Positions 46,715-58,686 of a stretch of 64,000 bases of DNA are shown piece by piece. The position numbers and the translations under genes are program-made. How positions within the stretch are numbered: position 1 is the first letter of the stretch; every line of letters begins with the position of its first letter. The stretch is from contig JAETXT010000011.1 of assembly GCA_019188255.1 (NCBI GenBank), forward strand, positions 248,001-312,000, in the 5' to 3' direction. The stretch is from Verticillium longisporum (Eukaryota > Ascomycota > Sordariomycetes > Glomerellales > Plectosphaerellaceae). The notes under the pieces are model-generated. The model saw only the letters and a program-made list of their open reading frames with translations. It was not told the origin of the DNA and made no database searches.

Positions 46715-48300
46715 TCACGCCACATGAACCAGAACCATGGCAAACGCTATGCTCCAGACCCAAGCCCTAGATAATGACAAGCCGGCGGCCGCAGAAACAT
46801 CCACAAGACCCGGAACCGGCCCGGACGCAAACGTCGCGGCCTCCGTCGGCGCAGTGTCGGGCGCAGCCACAGCCTGCGACGGCCGAGCCGGCGCCTCGCA
46901 CAGGCCGACAATGGCGTGAATGTCCTGGACCCTTCGGACGGCCATCGGGCGCTCGCCGCAGTTTCGGTACTGCGCCATGTAGACGACGTCGGACTCGAGG
47001 TCGAAGACGGCGTAGGCGGAGCGCAGGAACGTGTCGCCGAGCAGGGCAAAGTCGTCGTCGGGCACGAAGCCCAGGACGCAGCGCGGCGGGTCGGCGCGCG
47101 TGCGGCGCACCATCTCGGCGTAGGGCACGCGGATGGTGAGGCTCCTGCCGAAGGAGAAGTCGAGGGTGCCGGGGGCGTCGGCCATGCTGCAGTCGACCTC
47201 GTAGAAGGTGTGGCTCGTCTCGGGGTCATCAGGCGAGCTCGAGGGCGGGGCGCCAAAGTCGGCGGCGATGGCGTCGGCGAGGGCGCGTGGCAGAAGGGTC
47301 ATGGTGGCGCCGCTGTCGAGGAAGACGGGGAGGCCGGCGGCGGCGACGTAGGGGGCGCGGGTGACGCCGCTCGGGGGCGTCAGGGCGAGGGACCTGAGGT
47401 TGAGCCAGAAGCGGGCGACCCTGTCGGGGGCCTGCTGGGCGGGGATCACGGGCAGCGCCGCGAGGTGACCTGAGTACTTTGCCGTGTCGATGCCGCCAAG
47501 GACAAGGAGGCCCTGCTGTTCCGTCTTGGAGCCGAGAGCGAGTGAGTAGGCCTTTGTGCGAATGGCGCCCTGAGCGACAAGTTCATCCATCATGTTCGGG
47601 TAGGTGACTGTGTAGTTTTTGCCGTGACCGAGGCCGAGGATGCCGGCGAACTGGTCTGTTGTAGCCGTAGCCATGCCGAAACGTACGTGAGAGAGAACTG
47701 GTGATCCGGCAAAAGAGACGTCATCACGAACGTAGCTGATGTTGGCCGTGCCGATGCCATAGCGAAGGGAGGCCGTTGAGGAAAGGAGGGACGATGACGA
47801 TGAGCGGGCTGGATCATAGACACCCACGGCTTGACAGAAGCGCTGGTCCGCCGGACGCAGCACGGTGCAGTCGGGGTTGACCCAGAGCTCGAACGAGCCC
47901 GTGTCAAGTTGCGCGTAGACCGGCTGAGGTGGTGTGCCAATGTTGACTGACCAGCTGTCAGTGAAATACTGCTCCAGTACAGACGAAATGAAGACTCACG
48001 CTGCGCGTAATAGGCAACATCAGAACGGTTGGCAAGCTCGACCTCGATCTGTCGACTGAAGACGCCACGCTTCGTCGAGTGGATGATGGGAAGGGTGTAA
48101 AATGCGCCCGTATCATCATCGTCGTCGTCAACGGGAAGCTGTCGTCGTGAGGCTTCTCCATCATGTTGATCCCCCCGGCCACCGGTGACCGGCACCGGTA
48201 ACGTCATTGAAAGGCCAAATGTTCCATCGTCGGCCGGTAGCTGAGGCCACGCGAGCGCAAACACAGCGAGGCAAAGAAACAGAAGGAATGACAGGGCCAT
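46715..48300 (-). CDS. Secreted pepsin-family (A1) aspartic protease, probably GPI-anchored
   Basis: Two exons, 48300-48000 and 47946-46715, with a 53-base intron (GTGAGT...GTCAG, CTGAC branch) give 510 residues. Residues 1-18 form a signal peptide (MALSFLLFLCLAVFALA), followed by an acidic propeptide with a DDDDDD run and a KR processing site. The splice builds NIGTPPQPVYAQLDTGS, so the first catalytic Asp is at about 115. The second lies in FLDSGAT at about 310. LGDTFLRSAYAVFDLES is the usual C-terminal motif. The last 16 residues are hydrophobic after a Ser/Ala/Pro-rich stretch, fitting a GPI-anchor signal as in yapsin/OPSB-type proteases. It would act at the cell surface or wall on proteins. 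An upstream in-frame ATG (48417) would bury the signal peptide and is rejected. Confidence 0.92.
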
Positions 48301-49129
48301 CGCCAGCGACGGTGAGCAACGGAGATCGATGCTCACGGCTGTGGCGACAGCATGGATTTGACCAGCTGGCGCACGCAGACAAGTCGACTGTCGTAGCGTC
48401 AATGACAGAAAGAACAAGGGCTCAAGGATCGCGAGCCCAAGTCGGAAAGAAGAACAGAACCAAAAGGAGAGACCGCAAAGGAGAGAAACGAATGATCAAG
48501 AGTCAGCCATCCAGATGGCGACGATGAAGCGATCGCAACCCAGGATGACAGCTGGCAGCTCACGGGAAACAGACGAGTACTAGTATCGTCTCGTGTCGGC
48601 TCCTGTCTGTTCTCTGGCCAATGCTCCCCCTCATTAGATCAAACTCAAGACAGAACCCTATTCTTGGCATTTGGTGTCGCAGTCGGTGCTAAAAGAGCAT
48701 GTCGGCATGATTCAGCACGGCTGGACATGGGGAAACTTGGGATGGGAACGCGAGTAGCCGGTCGCAAGAGATCAGAGACGAGAGTTACCGCCCCTCTTGG
48801 ACAATGACCAAGGTGCTTCTCAGCTCCCAGTATAGCCCACATGGCTGTCGAAAAACGGGATGGCACGCGACATCTTGCTGTCAGTCCTTTGTTGTCAGTG
48901 GCCCCTTCGACTCCTTGGCCCCCAATGCGAAACCTCGGATGCCATCTGGAAACACGGATCGTTGTAGATCAGACAGGGCACAGATGGGGGCCCCCCCTGG
49001 CTGCTGACCGAAGGGATGTTGCTGTAGACACTTTCCGGTGAGTCGGTGGGCATCGGTCAGTGAAGAGTATCCACACGAAAGCAGCAGAAATCTCAAGCAT
49101 ATAAACTATTGAAACCCCCTGCGTCTGGA

Positions 49130-50459
49130 TCATGCAAAAACACCGTTCATGGCCTTTGCGTGATCGTACACCAGCGGCTTTGCCTCCTCATCATCCAAGA
49201 AGATGGTGAATCCGTCATCGTGGTTACGTCCCGATGAATATCCAGAGAAGCCAAACTGCCAGAACATGTCCGATATCTTCTCCTCAATCGAGATGGCCTG
49301 CCACCCACCCAACACCTCGATCCGTCCCTTGTCGGCCGTCTTTCCAAGCTGCTCCTGACGCGCCTTGTCCGTCATCCAGCCGTATTCCTCATGCACCACC
49401 GGCTTGCCCGCTGTACGGCCCGCCTCGGCGTGGTCGCGAATCCACTGGTTTGTCCATTCGACCGTCTTGCTCCACCAGTCGGGGTACGAGTGGAAGACGC
49501 CAAAGTCAATGTTCCGCAGTTTGAGTTCGCCGTCAAAGTCGTTGCCATCGCCACCGTTGTAGAAGTGATCGTCCGACTGGCGATTGAAGGCTCCCTCGCC
49601 ACCCGTGGCCACAAGGTGGTTCGCGTCAACGCTCTTGATGTGCGTGGAGATCTCGTCCACCCACTCGAGCAGAAGTTCCGGCGTACAGTCACCGCTCGAA
49701 GGCAGGTTCCGCGTCCCGTCGGCCGCGCACCGCAACTCGTTGGCGACCTCCCACGCGAAAATGGCTGGCGAGTCGGCGTACCGCCCGACAACCTCGGAGA
49801 GATACTTCTTGTACGCCGCCTTGATGGTCGGCTGACGGTAGAACTGTGTGCGGCGTTACATGTCAGTCACATCACGGGGCACCAGATGTCGGCCCTACTG
49901 CTCGGCAGACTCACATCGTCGTGGTACCGGAAACCAAGGTTCGTTGTGTACACGTCCATGCCGCCGTAGTCGGCCCAGTTGTTCGTCAGCGTCACGATGA
50001 GCTTGATGCCCGTCTTTTCCGCGGCCGCGACCACCTTGTCCAGCGGTGCCAGGTTGACCTCGACCGTTCCACCAGGCGACCACGTCTGGAACACCGTTGC
50101 CGGGTCCTGCTGACCGTAGCGTGGAAGGCCGTTCGGGTCATATGTCGAGTTGGCCTCGTTGAACCCCCACGTCCGGAAGACAGTGAGCCCAGCGTCGAGG
50201 GCGGCCTTCATGCCGAGCTCAATGTCCGCTTGTGTCTGAACCCATGTCAGTCGCCCATCACCACTGCCCGGACAGAATCGACAAGTGACAGGTCACGTAC
50301 GTTGCTAAAAGGCCAGTAGTAGGCGTTGCTGCCGGCGAAGATGAAGTCCTTGCCGTCGACCGCGAAGTGCTGCCCGTTCACCGAGACAAACTGCGCCTCG
50401 ACCTCACGGCCTGCGAGGGCCATGCCCAGCGAGAGAAGTGTCGAGATGCGTGGATGCAT
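49130..50459 (-). CDS. GH5 endo-beta-1,4-mannanase, secreted
   Basis: Three exons (50459-50301, 50235-49915, 49843-49130) with introns of 65 and 71 bases give 397 residues. The N-terminal signal peptide ends near EAQF. The mature protein begins [20 protein letters not shown], as in fungal GH5_7 mannanases. Catalytic acid/base Glu is in WEVANELRC (about 194) and the nucleophile Glu in VVHEEYGW (about 309); [10 protein letters not shown] and the WQFGFSGY strand are also typical. The enzyme hydrolyses internal beta-1,4-mannosidic bonds in mannan, galactomannan and glucomannan outside the cell. No carbohydrate-binding module is present. It is convergent to nothing nearby and has its own upstream region from 50460. 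Confidence 0.93.
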
Positions 50460-51907
50460 GGTTGGCGATGATCAGCGGGTCGGTGGATAGCTAGAGCTGG
50501 CTGGAGAGCAGACGAGGCGCTACATGACAGCCTGTCGCAAGGTATTTAATGGTTTCTGGCATTTGTCGATCGTCTCGTCCAGTCAACTACCAAGGTCTTG
50601 CTGCCCGAGGCATTGGAGCTTGTCATCTCCCCGTGACGCGCTCACCACGACTGACCCCTTGCCGGATCTGCCACTGCGAGATTATCCTTCGGCGATCGAC
50701 AGGCCGTCGTGCCGGGAGTGCCCCGGCTACGAGGCCACCTAGCTGGATTCGACAGCGGCTTGCCCGCATCCGCTGTGCCGGACGTTATGAGAATGGCGGA
50801 CCCGCCGACGATCTCCCCCCCATTGAATTTGATGCGCCGTGGTTGATCTGCCCTTTGACGCGGAGGGCATGAGCACATGAGCACCTAGTTGCTTGGCTTC
50901 TGGCGCGCCTGGAGGCAGGATGCTCTCCGCATGCCCGGCAACGCCAATAGAATGGAAGAATAGTAGGATAGAACACAAGAAAGCCGGGTGCCTTGCGCGA
51001 AATTTCTGTCGACGTTTGAGATGAATGGTGGAATCCGCATTTCATCTGGATGAAGCGCCGGCGATGGAGTCTTCCCCACACAACAGCCTCTAGATTGGCG
51101 GGCCATCCCGGCAATCGACGGCACTTGGACTGGGGATGCTTGTCCCCTTCTCCATGGTCGGTTTCTGCCAGATTGGCGAGTTTGCTGGCTTGATGAGGTT
51201 GTGAGTTCAGATGAAGGAATTGGTGGAGCTCATCGGCTCTGGTCAACACCATGTCCATGTCCGCCTGTGGAAATGGATGCCGAGGCCGATCGAACTTGCT
51301 GGATAGAACTTTCTTCTTTCAAGAGTTTCTGGCCTCTTCATCAAGCATCTTCAGGGTTTGAGGAGCTGTATGCACAAATAGGTTGTCTACGGTGCCTAGA
51401 TATTCAAGAGATTGGCGCAAGTTATGTGCCAGCTGCTTCGAAGCAACAATCGTCTTCGTGTAAGTCGAGATCGATTTACATCTATGTCTAGCTGGAGTCA
51501 TGTGTCAATCGGCGAGTCATCAACTCCTTAACACATCACGCAGGTCACTTCTCGCCAAGAGGTACTCCAACCACTGCATGATGTAGCCACTTGTCTCTTG
51601 AATTGCTCTATTTGGACGTCTCGTAATATTCGCCTTGAACTCCATAACGCCATTCGTGTTCGCATTCTCGCCACCAATTCCTTCCTCGTGCTCCGCTCAA
51701 GCGTAAGCCAGGTCTCCCAAGAGCCGGGGCAAATCATCGGCTCGCCAAGCCATCCAGTCATCCCAGCAAGCTTGATCCCAACATCGCCTCGTGCCGAGCT
51801 GGGGTGTCACTCTAACTGGCTCCGGACTCTCGACTGTCGACAGTGCAGACACCTCTCTACGTGAACCGATCAGCGCATGCCTCCCTCGCAGTCGAGCATG
51901 TCTTTCC
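50460..51907. other. Intergenic, nothing recognised
   Basis: 1.45 kb between the mannanase start and the stop codon of the next gene. The proximal part should hold the mannanase promoter. Short frames at 51528-51978 are not supported. Confidence 0.5.
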
Positions 51908-52857
51908 TCACCTACGGATCTTCCAGTACTCCGACCCGGGAGCCGGCACCAACAAGATGACGCATACGACCAAGACAACAGCCCACGTCCGCCGCCACCA
52001 CGGCCTCGCAGGCCTCCTTGACGATCCAGCTACGTCTTGCTCGACCTCGTCGTCTGAAGAGCACAAAGGGGGACTCCCGCACTCACAGTCTTCGAGGCAA
52101 GTAGAGCCAGGATACGAGCCGTACACAGAGTCGCCAGGATCGCTGTGCTCGCTACTCAGATCGATGAACGGAGGGGGAGAAGCGGTGCTGGGTTTCGGCA
52201 GCATGGAATGAGAGAGAGTTCGCGGCGCGCGGCTCATGCCGTCTTCGGCGGCTGTTACGTTGTTGTCGAGGGCCGCCACATTGTTGACGGGGGCCGGCAC
52301 GTAGTTGACGGGGGCCGGCACGTCGCTGTCAGAGGCCGTCACGTCGCCGTCGGTAGTCGTCACGTCGTGGCCGGGGCTCATAAAGTCATTGACGTACGCG
52401 GAGTAGATCCCACGAGCTTCTATTCTTCGCACGATGGAGCTGTAGTCAAAGTCCTCGCTGTCGTCCTCTTCGCTGTCTGACACGATGAACGACGACAGAG
52501 ACCCGCGGAAGGGACTTTGTTCTTTCGCAAACAACTCACTCGGACCTGCATGTCAAACCGTCAGTCACACAATTTTGAAGCGCCGGGCAAGAAGGGGGAG
52601 GCCATACCGAAGAGTTGCTCGTTGGTCACGGTCCACTTTTTGTCAAAATCGTAGCTGCCCTTTGCGAGAGCAGCTTTGCCTGAGAAGGATGCTTCGGAGC
52701 CTTGCGTATGCGGAGAAGAACCAGCGACCGAGTCATTTTGGCTGTCGTCGCTTTGGCTGACGGAGTAGTCACAGTCTTCAAATTGCCATGTTCGCGATTG
52801 GGGTGGTGCTCCCAGCGAAGCGAGAGCGCTTGTCGTCACCTTCCAAGTTGGGTCCAT
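51908..52857 (-). CDS. Hypothetical C-terminal-anchored membrane protein with heptad repeats
   Basis: Two exons, 52857-52608 and 52545-51908, with a 62-base intron (GTATGG...TGCAG) give 295 residues. ATG 52857 (MDPTWKV) is preferred over 52947. The long N-terminal part is acidic and Ser-rich (SDSEEDDSEDFDYSS) and probably disordered. Residues roughly 165-205 are six tandem seven-residue units of the form xVxxxxx (DVTTTDG, DVTASDS, DVPAPVN, YVPAPVN, NVAALDN, NVTAAED), encoded by a 21-base repeat at 52241-52366. One hydrophobic helix (WAVVLVVCVILLV) follows a basic RRPARPWWRR stretch close to the C-terminus, so the protein is likely tail-anchored with the acidic part in the cytosol. No family recognised. 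Confidence 0.68.
52241..52366 (-). repeat. Coding 21-base tandem repeat, six units
   Basis: Six diverged in-frame units inside the membrane-protein gene, each coding seven residues with a conserved Val at position 2. Confidence 0.65.
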
Positions 52858-53281
52858 CGTTCGATGGTGTGTATCGATTGTGTGTATCTCGGGAGATTTT
52901 GGATTGCGAGAGGTTTCATTTGAATGGCCTTCAGACCGGCCAGACATGAGTATTAGAATAAATGTCGCCTCGGAGAACCTTGAATCCGCTATTCTGAATA
53001 GATGCGCCGTACGCCTCCTTGCCTCGAGTACGCGTCAAAGAAACAAAGGTGCTTTGTTGATTCAATTCATGATGACATGAGTCCGTGATCCCAACCATGG
53101 TAATTGTGCTCTTTGTTCCTCGTGTCCGAGCCCCCACGAATCCCATTCTGTAATTGCCTGCTCAAAACTGGCGATGAAGTCAAGATACCTCTACCTATCA
53201 CGAACGCGCTTCACCAGATTAAGATGGGATCAGAAATGGAACAAACGATCTTTAGTTCCATTGTCCCGAAACAAACAAAAA
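52858..53281. other. Intergenic spacer
   Basis: About 420 bases between the membrane-protein gene's start and the 3' end of the RING-like gene. No feature seen. Confidence 0.5.
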
Positions 53282-55398
53282 CTAAGCATGACCTGCCTTG
53301 AAACGCATCCTACCTGCCAACCTGTTCTTCTTCCTCTCCAGATAGGCAGCCCGGCTTTGCGCAAGTGTATGACCCAGATAGCGAACCCCTTTTCTGACTT
53401 GTGTTCCTGTGTTGGCCTGTGCGCTCTGAGTTGCAGCCATCGCTGCCGCAGTCCACCCAGCACGCCTGGCAGTGCCTCGCCGTGCCGCCGAATTGTCACC
53501 AATAAAGGTAGTAATGCTGCCGAGCTGCTGCTCAAACGGACGACCACCGATGTCGACACGCTGGGCCGTCGTGCGGAAGCTGCCATCGTCCAGCCACGTG
53601 CCGCGGCCCACCCAGTTCATCTCATCAACCGCGCGAAGCCGCGATTTCCTCGATGGTAACGGTGAACCACCGCGCGTAGTGTTTGTTACTTGCGAATCTG
53701 AAAGTCCCTGCGGAGGAGCAGCCGCCAGTGGCTCGTAGTTTGCCCGAGGAGCGGATCCCATACGCCCCAATCCTTCGGGTGCCGCGGAACCGCAGCCAGT
53801 GAGGCCCAGTTCAGCCGAGGCTCTCCGGAACCCAGCGTGTTGGCGGGGTCAAAATAGTCTGCATCTACGATCGGGACAGTCGGTTCTCGTCGCTTGAGAG
53901 GCAACTCCTCGTCACATTTGTGGCACTGCACCTTGGGCAGGCCATTGGCTGTTTGTGACTTCCAAAAACCCGACCAACACTTGATGCAAAAGACATGGCG
54001 ACCCTGACATTTGACGCGAATAGCAATGCGGCCTTCCCTGTAGTTATCTGAATGTTCGGCGGCTTTCTGGTCGAGGAATGTCCGGTCGAGGGCAACGAGC
54101 TTGTCTTTGCAAAGCAGGCATACAATGCTGTTGTCAGCATCGAGTTGTTGCTTCGAAACCACTTCGGCTATCGTTCCTCGGATTGCCTCGTCGAACATAA
54201 CCTCATCCGCAAATCGAAGACTCCGCTTCTGTTTCAGGGCGAGGACGAGATTTCGAAAGCGGTCTGGATCGAGCAGAGCATTCCCTGCACGCTGGTGGCC
54301 ATCGAAGAATGTTCCTAGTTGAAGCAGAGCCAGCATAGCGGGCCCGTAGCTCTCAGTGACAGGAGGTCCGGTCAAAAAAGTGTCCGTAGGCCGCAAGAGG
54401 TTCAAGAAGTTCAGAAAGATCTTCTGGATCTGTGGCCTCGGCAGCCCGTTGTCTTCGGACAGTAGAACGGCCACGGTCGAGAGAATCTCGATCCGCTGTG
54501 CAAGACTGCACGTACTCGAGCCTCCTTCGCCCTTGTGAATGGTTTCCCAGTTGTCCTCGCTCTCAAAACTCTGAACAGCATCGCCGATGCGTGCAAAGAG
54601 CTCTTCTGGGGAGCATGCGTGTTCGTCACAGATCCAGCCTGTAATCGGCAAGACGGGGATCCCGTTGAATGGAAAGGCTGCTTGGATAGGAGGGTGTTTG
54701 TCCAGATAGTCGCGCTTGAGGGCTCTGCGTGTCGAGCCAGCTGTTGGTAGTGGTGCCACCTGTGCATACGTCTCCAAGAGGACCTCGTCATCGGCTATGG
54801 CGCGACGGGCCGAGCGACAGCGGATGGCGTGGCTCATGTTCCTCAGCTCGGGCGCTGTGTTGGACTCTTGACAGTCACAAATTCGAGCCGTGTCGAAATG
54901 CTGCGGATCAAAAACGCAGGCCGACTCGACGTTGCAGACTTTCCAACGTTGGACGAGATCAGCAAAATTGTACGTCACGTTACCCTTGGAGAACATGGCA
55001 AGCAGGTATTCGCATAGTTTGGCCGTGTAGGCATCAGCAGCGGCATCGAGCCAGCGCGTAACGGCGTTGCCTCTGTTATTGTACCCGCCTTTGTCTTCGT
55101 TCGGGCGGAAACACTCCACCTCTGCTGGACGTCCTGCAGGCTCGATATAGGTGCAGGAGCACTCCGGGCATGGGTACTCGAAATGCTGGTCGACTTCGAA
55201 CAGGGCCGGGCTGACGAGGCAGGTCCGGGGGAATGGATTGGCGCAACGGACGACATGGCAAAACCGGTGACCAGCTTTCGGGTGTTGACCTCGTCTCTTC
55301 GGCGCAGGTTCTCCGTCATCGCGGGCCTTTTCTGTCGCATCTTCTTCTCGTTCCGGTGCTTGCCAGCACCGAAAGTAGCGGGTGAGCAGGATACACAT
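53282..55398 (-). CDS. Large cysteine-rich protein with a RING-like zinc finger
   Basis: Exon 1 is 55398-53690 and exon 2 is 53648-53282; together they code for 691 residues. They are joined by a short 41-base intron (GTAACA...ATCGAG) that puts DFQIRK in frame with KSRLRAVDEMNWVG. Without splicing, the frame stops at 53686. The N-terminal 100 residues hold CysHis pairs (CHVVRCANPF; CPECSCTYIE). Around 420-500, CLLC..., then C-x-GRH-x-FC-x2-C and CHKC, form a RING-like cross-brace, suggesting an E3 ligase-like or zinc-binding fold. The rest is helical with no recognised domain. The last 150 residues are basic and Ala/Arg-rich. I do not know a named family. The ATG is in a good context (GTCGCCATG). 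Confidence 0.7.
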
Positions 55399-55985
55399 GG
55401 CGACAGTGCTGAGTGAGTGGCAGGTCGAACTGAGGATGATGGAGCTTGCAACGGGCTTCCAGGTGGGAAGCCAAAGACAAGCTTGTGGTTAAGACGTGCA
55501 ACCGAAGGATTATACATGGTTGGGGCATCGAGCCAGATCCGTCGTCCTACGGAAGAGGGGCGCACCAGGAATGCAGGCCTCAAAGGCCGGAGCGTGATTC
55601 TTTGTTTTGTTCAGGTGTCACGGCCGAAGCTGTCGTTGGACCCAAGGCGTTCTTTTGTATGGCCTAGAGGCTTCGAGGGGAATGATGTCGACAAAGACGG
55701 TCGAGCTACGCCCTCGAGTCTTTATCATTCATTGTCGATTGTGATGAGGGGCCGGCGTTGAGAAGACATGCTGCCGCTCGGTAACAAGTGTCATCCCGGG
55801 GGCAGCATGCTTGGGCGCTTTCTCTTGAGGCTGGGCTTTGGGAAATCAACTGCGGTTCCGAGAGGAGCACGATGCTCGAGCTCGAGGCGAGGGGAGACGT
55901 TCCCATGTTGACGAAGGGAAAGTGTTACAAGGGGTGTACCTTCTCGCGATGTCCCCAACGGAAAGAAGCTGGTAGGTGCCTACGG
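55399..55985. other. Intergenic spacer
   Basis: About 590 bases upstream of the RING-like gene, up to the MITE. No supported gene. Confidence 0.5.
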
Positions 55986-56239
55986 TACAGTGGGGAGACA
56001 AGAAGAACGACGGATTTTTGTTATGAGAAATACTGATTTAACTTTCAAAATGCTATTATAAAATCAACAAAATAGCTATTAGTAATCTGAATAGTAGATG
56101 CTATAGATTCAGTAGGGTTCTACAAGTTTTGTCATAATCATTATTTATAGTAATCTATAGAATAAGTAATAAAGGTTAGAAAACTATGTGTTTTTGTGTG
56201 GAAACGGAAATCCGTCGTTCTTTTTGTCGCATGACTGTA
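55986..56239. mobile_element. 254-base MITE with Tc1/mariner-type ends
   Basis: The ends are inverted repeats of about 36 bases starting TACAGT (55986) and ending ACTGTA (56239), with GACAA-x-AAGAACGACGGATTT shared by both. The element sits between TA dinucleotides, the target duplication of Tc1/mariner transposons. The interior (56030-56190) is AT-rich and non-coding, so it is a non-autonomous, possibly RIP-mutated copy. Confidence 0.75.
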
Positions 56240-57509
56240 GTACCTGCCTACCTTGCTAGGTAGCGAAAGGAGCGGCAGGACGTAGTGGGGCCAGCACCCA
56301 TGAGCCTGGGCTGGTGCTTCCTCAGGCTGGGACCATTGTCCTCTCAAATCTTCCCAACTCCATCCATTGACCTGACCGACGATCTTGTGATACCTCATTG
56401 ACGAGAAGTACTGCAAAATCAGACAATCGAGGGCACATCAAAAAATGAGGTTAAGCCGACGCATCCGACATGACTTGCTATCAAACGCGTGGACAAGCCG
56501 AATGACAATTACCCGCTAGACTCTGCCAACTCACAGGATCACCCACCACCCCGATCACCATGCCTCGCAGACTCCTGGTTGTGGTCCAATCCTTCACTAA
56601 GTCCATCATCGATACGAAGGCAGAACGCTTGGAAGCCTCGCCGTCACCTGTCAGAAACTTAACAAGGAAAACAATGGCAGAACACCCGACCAGAGACGCG
56701 CAACGATTGGCAGCATTGGCAGCACGACCTATCCCAACCCAGGGAAACCCCTCTTGCCTCTATCAGGGACGCATCGCCAGCCTCATCCCGACGATTGGAG
56801 CCCGAAGGTAGCACACCAGCCAACGACCACCCACCCAGTCGGCATCCCGTCGCTGTCTGCTCGATGCAGCATCACAGCCGGATGAACCCCAACGCCTCCC
56901 TCAACCGGTACGATGCTGGCGCGCCCACTACTCATAAACCCTGGAGTACAGGACCCTTGGGAAGCAACCGAGACCGTCTGCGGGCGGCCTACTACCATTG
57001 GCATCGAGCCTGCAGCGGCCCAACCACCCAGCGTCGTCGCTGCTCTCACCTCGCCCTCAACTCGCATCGGCTCGAACGCTCCGCATTGTCAGCGAACGAC
57101 GTGGTGCAGCCGCTCCTGCAGACTTCATGTGCGTCTGGCCAGTCAACTGTCGAGAGTGTCGTGATAGGGAGCACAGCTTTCCGCTTCCCCGGAGGCGCAT
57201 GCTCGATGCTCGGTGCCCCAAGCGGCAAGTCGAGCTGTGTCGCGATGCCGTACCATCGTGCGAGCGAGACGGACGATGCAGTGAAGCCCACGCTCGCTCA
57301 TCACTTATATATCGCGCAATTTCGTGCTGGTAGTACACCGTGTGGCCCTCTATTCATTTCTCCTTCTTGTATTGATACTGTTCTTGAAGCTGGTCTTTTT
57401 CGAGTCACTCTTCTGTTGTTCCATGCTGATTACCCCCCACCCCCTACCTGGCCTCCCCACTCACTGCGCGTCTCGTATTGATGCCCAACCCTCGACGCAG
57501 CTGCATCGC
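56240..57509. other. Intergenic, nothing recognised
   Basis: 1.27 kb between the MITE and the next gene. Plus-strand frames at 56795-57481 and 56998-57333 lack any domain and overlap each other; not supported. Confidence 0.45.
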
Positions 57510-57929
57510 ATGTATATCCCACTTCAAGCCCGCCGCGTGCCAGACCTCTGGGCCCGTGATGCGGGGTCAGGGGCTTCACCAGGCCCGGGCTCGTGGGCAG
57601 CACTGATGCAGCATCTCGCAACTGTTCCGGCGGAAGCTCTTAAGCGCAGACAGGTCTCCATCTCGGCGAACAACGACAACACGAACAGGACAGTGGGCAT
57701 TGTGCTGGGCGTGCTCCTCGGAGTTTTCGTCATCGGCGTCTGCATCTTCCTCTACGTCTATCGAGACGCCCTGCGGAAAGCTCGCCATCGCCGCCGCCGT
57801 CGCCGCCGTCACCATCGGCGACCAGGCTCCAAAAGCTCCAAGTCATCATCCGAAGGCGCGCCGCCGCCGTCTCCTCCTGCACCTCCTGCACCTCCTGCCG
57901 ATGCTGCTCCTGCTCCTGCTGCCGCGTGA
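57510..57929 (+). CDS. Small single-pass membrane protein with basic juxtamembrane tail (first of a tandem pair)
   Basis: 139 residues from ATG 57510, single exon. A short extracytoplasmic N-terminal part ends ...KRRQVSISANNDNTNRT. One strong membrane helix follows (VGIVLGVLLGVFVIGVCIFLYVY, about 75-97), then a very basic stretch (RHRRRRRRRHHRR) and a Ser- and Pro/Ala-rich tail. There is no clear signal peptide from this start; an upstream in-frame ATG at 57324 would add a hydrophobic N-terminus. The positive-inside rule puts the tail in the cytosol. No family recognised; the layout matches the next gene, suggesting a duplicated pair. Confidence 0.65.
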   Translation: MYIPLQARRVPDLWARDAGSGASPGPGSWAALMQHLATVPAEALKRRQVSISANNDNTNRTVGIVLGVLLGVFVIGVCIFLYVYRDALRKARHRRRRRRRHHRRPGSKSSKSSSEGAPPPSPPAPPAPPADAAPAPAAA

Positions 57930-58686
57930 TGCAGGAGCTTTCCAGTTGAGGTCAGTTTCGTGGTGCCAACACCCTTGGGCCATTTGCTGACATGGCCAGA
58001 GCACAAAGTGTTTTACTGTACGTCTAGTGTTGTGAACTTCGGGTTGTCCTAGCGATCAATGTTGTTGCCATACCGTGCCAGTCTCTTCTGCTTTTCGTTG
58101 CCAGTCATGTTTTCTTTGAGGGAATGGTTTGACACGGGCGAGCCATCGCCGCAAGGATACTTGGGCAGTCTCAGATATTGTACTATTTCCTCCAAATTGA
58201 CACCGACTTGTCGTTTTCCCTGGCTCAAGATTGCGGTAGTTGTCATATTCAGCATGGTGTGTGTCATCCATGGTTTGCTGGATAGGCAAACAAGTAGCGC
58301 CAGATCTTCCCGTGCCACGACCCAGATCCAACCCGTTGGTCCAGGGTCTCACCAGGTGGCTACACATTCGAACATCTGAGGCACGCCTGGCACCAGCGGC
58401 TCCTGCTGTGAAAACTATGCTCGCGATGCTGACCGTTTGCCCAGGGCAACATGGAACTGACTGGTGCTTCAATGTCCGTCCGCACTATCTGTCAAGCACT
58501 TGTCTCCCATGTTGTCCTGCTTGTCAATCTAGACTGCTTCCCCTGCACCTAGGTCAAAAAAAAATCACCATAAAGTCCATGCTGCTGGAGATGCAGATTT
58601 CAAACCATAACCCAAGCAGAGGCGCACACTCAAACTAACAGACGACACGCCATGCACGTCCCAGCATCATCACAGCCCAGACTGCA
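57930..58686. other. Spacer between the tandem membrane-protein genes
   Basis: About 760 bases with no supported frame; likely promoter of the second gene. Confidence 0.5.

Noticed and set aside
56795..57481. 228-codon plus-strand frame
   Set aside because: Overlaps other equally long frames, has no domain and runs into the next gene's leader.
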